Source: an uncultured Clostridia bacterium (GTDB lineage Bacteria; Bacillota; Clostridia; TANB77; CAG-508). Taken from it: a stretch of 6,744 nt of DNA. The stretch's first letter is position 1. Each line of letters begins with the position of its first letter. The stretch spans positions 1-6,744 of the forward strand of contig CAPNAQ010000097.1 in assembly GCA_948663505.1 (NCBI GenBank), read 5' to 3'. The translations under genes were made by a program, and so were the position numbers. The notes under the pieces were generated by a model, which worked only from the letters and a program-made list of their open reading frames with translations, was not told the origin of the DNA and did no database searches. Shown here one piece after another: positions 5,962 to 6,744 of the stretch.

Positions 5962-6744
5962 AATTCAATCTCACTTTCCCTGTTAACAAATCTTTCATCA
6001 TGCCTTCTTTTATTTTTTTATATTTTTCCAATTTTTGTTTTAGTAAATCTAATTCATTATCAACATTTTGTATTATACAAGCTAACTCTTCTTGTTCTTC
6101 ATACTCTGATGGTATATATGTTGGAATTTTTGCAATGTTTTTTCCATGTAAATGTATTATTGTTGTACCTTGAGTTACTTTTTCAACTTCTTTATATAAT
6201 ATATTGCTAAAGAGATATGCTATAAATAATGGACTTATACCTTTTTTTACTCTTATAATATTAATATCACTACCTAATAATATATTATTCTCGTTTATTA
6301 CACATGCTTTAGCTAAGTCCTTACCTACTGTAGTAGTAGAACATGGAATCAAAATATCTCCCTTTTTTGAACAAATTTCCGACCACTCATTAGTATGCGA
6401 CATAATATCTTTTATTAATTCTTTATATAACGTAAATAACTCTCCATATAAAATACATTTATTTTTACCTTTAGTATCTAACTTTTCTTTTGACAAACCA
6501 TTTCCTTTTAAAATTTCTAATGAAAGACCTTTAATTGTTGTATATATCCATTTAGAATTATATTTTTTTAATCTTTCTTTGCCTGTAAAATATTTCTGGA
6601 TATATGCTATTTTTAAATTTTCTTTCTTTTCTATTGCATTTTTTAATGAATCAAGTAAATTATCCATATTAGATAAAACACTAGCTATCTGTGTTTGTTC
6701 TTTTGTTTCTGTAAGATAATTAATATCTATATCATTTATTATTT
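5954..6744 (-). CDS. hsdS: Type I restriction enzyme, specificity subunit, C-terminal part (partial at window edge)
   Basis: The DNA-recognition subunit of the type I complex. The frame stays open past the first visible ATG (6667) to the window edge, adding 25 codons that encode conserved HsdS sequence (ETKEQTQIASVLSNMD). No ribosome-binding site precedes that ATG. The true start and first target-recognition domain therefore lie outside the window. Visible parts, in order: the central conserved helical region (6569-6709, ending FTGKERL); the second target-recognition domain (about 6107-6562), which ends with a family-typical stretch GTTIIHLHGKNIAKIPTYIP; and the distal conserved region (5966-6106, ending LLTGKVRLNYE). 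The two conserved regions are the long coiled-coil helices that set the distance between the two half-sites and hold HsdM. The gene overlaps hsdR by 8 nt. The recognition sequence cannot be predicted from this part. The 5' boundary given here is the window edge, not a start codon. Confidence 0.93.
   Translation of the reverse strand, partial: IINDIDINYLTETKEQTQIASVLSNMDNLLDSLKNAIEKKENLKIAYIQKYFTGKERLKKYNSKWIYTTIKGLSLEILKGNGLSKEKLDTKGKNKCILYGELFTLYKELIKDIMSHTNEWSEICSKKGDILIPCSTTTVGKDLAKACVINENNILLGSDINIIRVKKGISPLFIAYLFSNILYKEVEKVTQGTTIIHLHGKNIAKIPTYIPSEYEEQEELACIIQNVDNELDLLKQKLEKYKKIKEGMMKDLLTGKVRLNYE
5966..6106 (-). repeat. HsdS distal conserved region (repeat copy 2)
   Basis: These 47 codons run from EYEEQ to GKVRL and are the second copy of the helical conserved region at 6569-6709. 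It ends four codons before the stop, as usual at the C-terminus of HsdS. Together the two copies form the antiparallel helical spacer between the recognition domains. Confidence 0.85.
6569..6709 (-). repeat. HsdS central conserved region (repeat copy 1)
   Basis: These 47 codons run from ETKEQ to GKERL. They align without gaps to 5966-6106, with 19 of 47 residues identical by my count, including EQ, DN, L-D-L-K and TGK-R-L. This is the internal duplication typical of two-domain HsdS proteins. The DNA copies have diverged, so this is protein-level rather than near-identical DNA. Confidence 0.85.

Noticed and set aside
6241..6248. T7 run in hsdS (Lys-Lys codons) as a phase-variation tract
   Set aside because: Seven bases is common in this composition, the run falls in ordinary Lys codons, and the frame is intact. 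There is nothing else to suggest switching.
6204..6719. Open frame of 171 codons on the plus strand opposite hsdS
   Set aside because: It lies entirely antisense to a clearly conserved HsdS reading frame, and its protein is a Phe/Leu/Ile-rich product of the complementary strand with no recognisable domain.

Overview
The window is very AT-rich. It holds four protein-coding genes and looks like part of the chromosome of a low-GC Bacillota, most likely a clostridial relative. The grounds are the extreme A/T bias, the purine-rich coding strands, a sigma-A-type promoter, a strong AGGGAGGA Shine-Dalgarno-like sequence, and a cell-envelope protein with the domain order usual in Clostridia (two PG-binding-type domains, VanW, G5). 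Tryptophan is encoded by TGG and no gene is interrupted by in-frame TGA, so nothing points to a mycoplasma code. The species cannot be named from this sequence.

Layout, left to right. Positions 1-178 are a non-coding leader with a good promoter (-35 TTGTCA, 17-bp spacer, extended -10 TGTTATATT). It also carries two short inverted repeats and a strong but unusually distant ribosome-binding site. Positions 179-2044 (+) encode a 621-residue membrane-anchored VanW/G5 protein with a Lys/Pro/Glu-rich tail. A 12-bp perfect hairpin flanked by A and T runs (2069-2098) then separates two convergent transcription units and probably terminates both. From there to the right edge, everything reads on the minus strand as a tightly packed type I restriction-modification operon. 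In transcription order it is the 3' part of hsdS (5954-6744, running off the window), hsdR (2815-5961, overlapping hsdS by 8 nt), and a YgjP/DUF45-type zinc metallopeptidase (start at about 2809, 5 nt after the hsdR stop). hsdM is not in the window and would be expected beyond the right edge.

How the genes work together: HsdS sets the DNA sequence recognised by the complex. HsdR supplies the translocase motor and nuclease. HsdM (unseen) would methylate host sites. The metallopeptidase is very probably co-transcribed with them, but its role in the system cannot be read from sequence. The VanW/G5 gene is a separate unit on the opposite strand with no evident link to the restriction system.

The least ordinary points are the metallopeptidase coupled to hsdR; the hsdS frame, which stays open to the window edge, so an apparent 237-residue gene is really the C-terminal part of a two-repeat HsdS; and the promoter of the VanW gene, which has an A9 run inside its spacer and a 17-nt gap between Shine-Dalgarno and start. 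I did not find a clearly new biological system.
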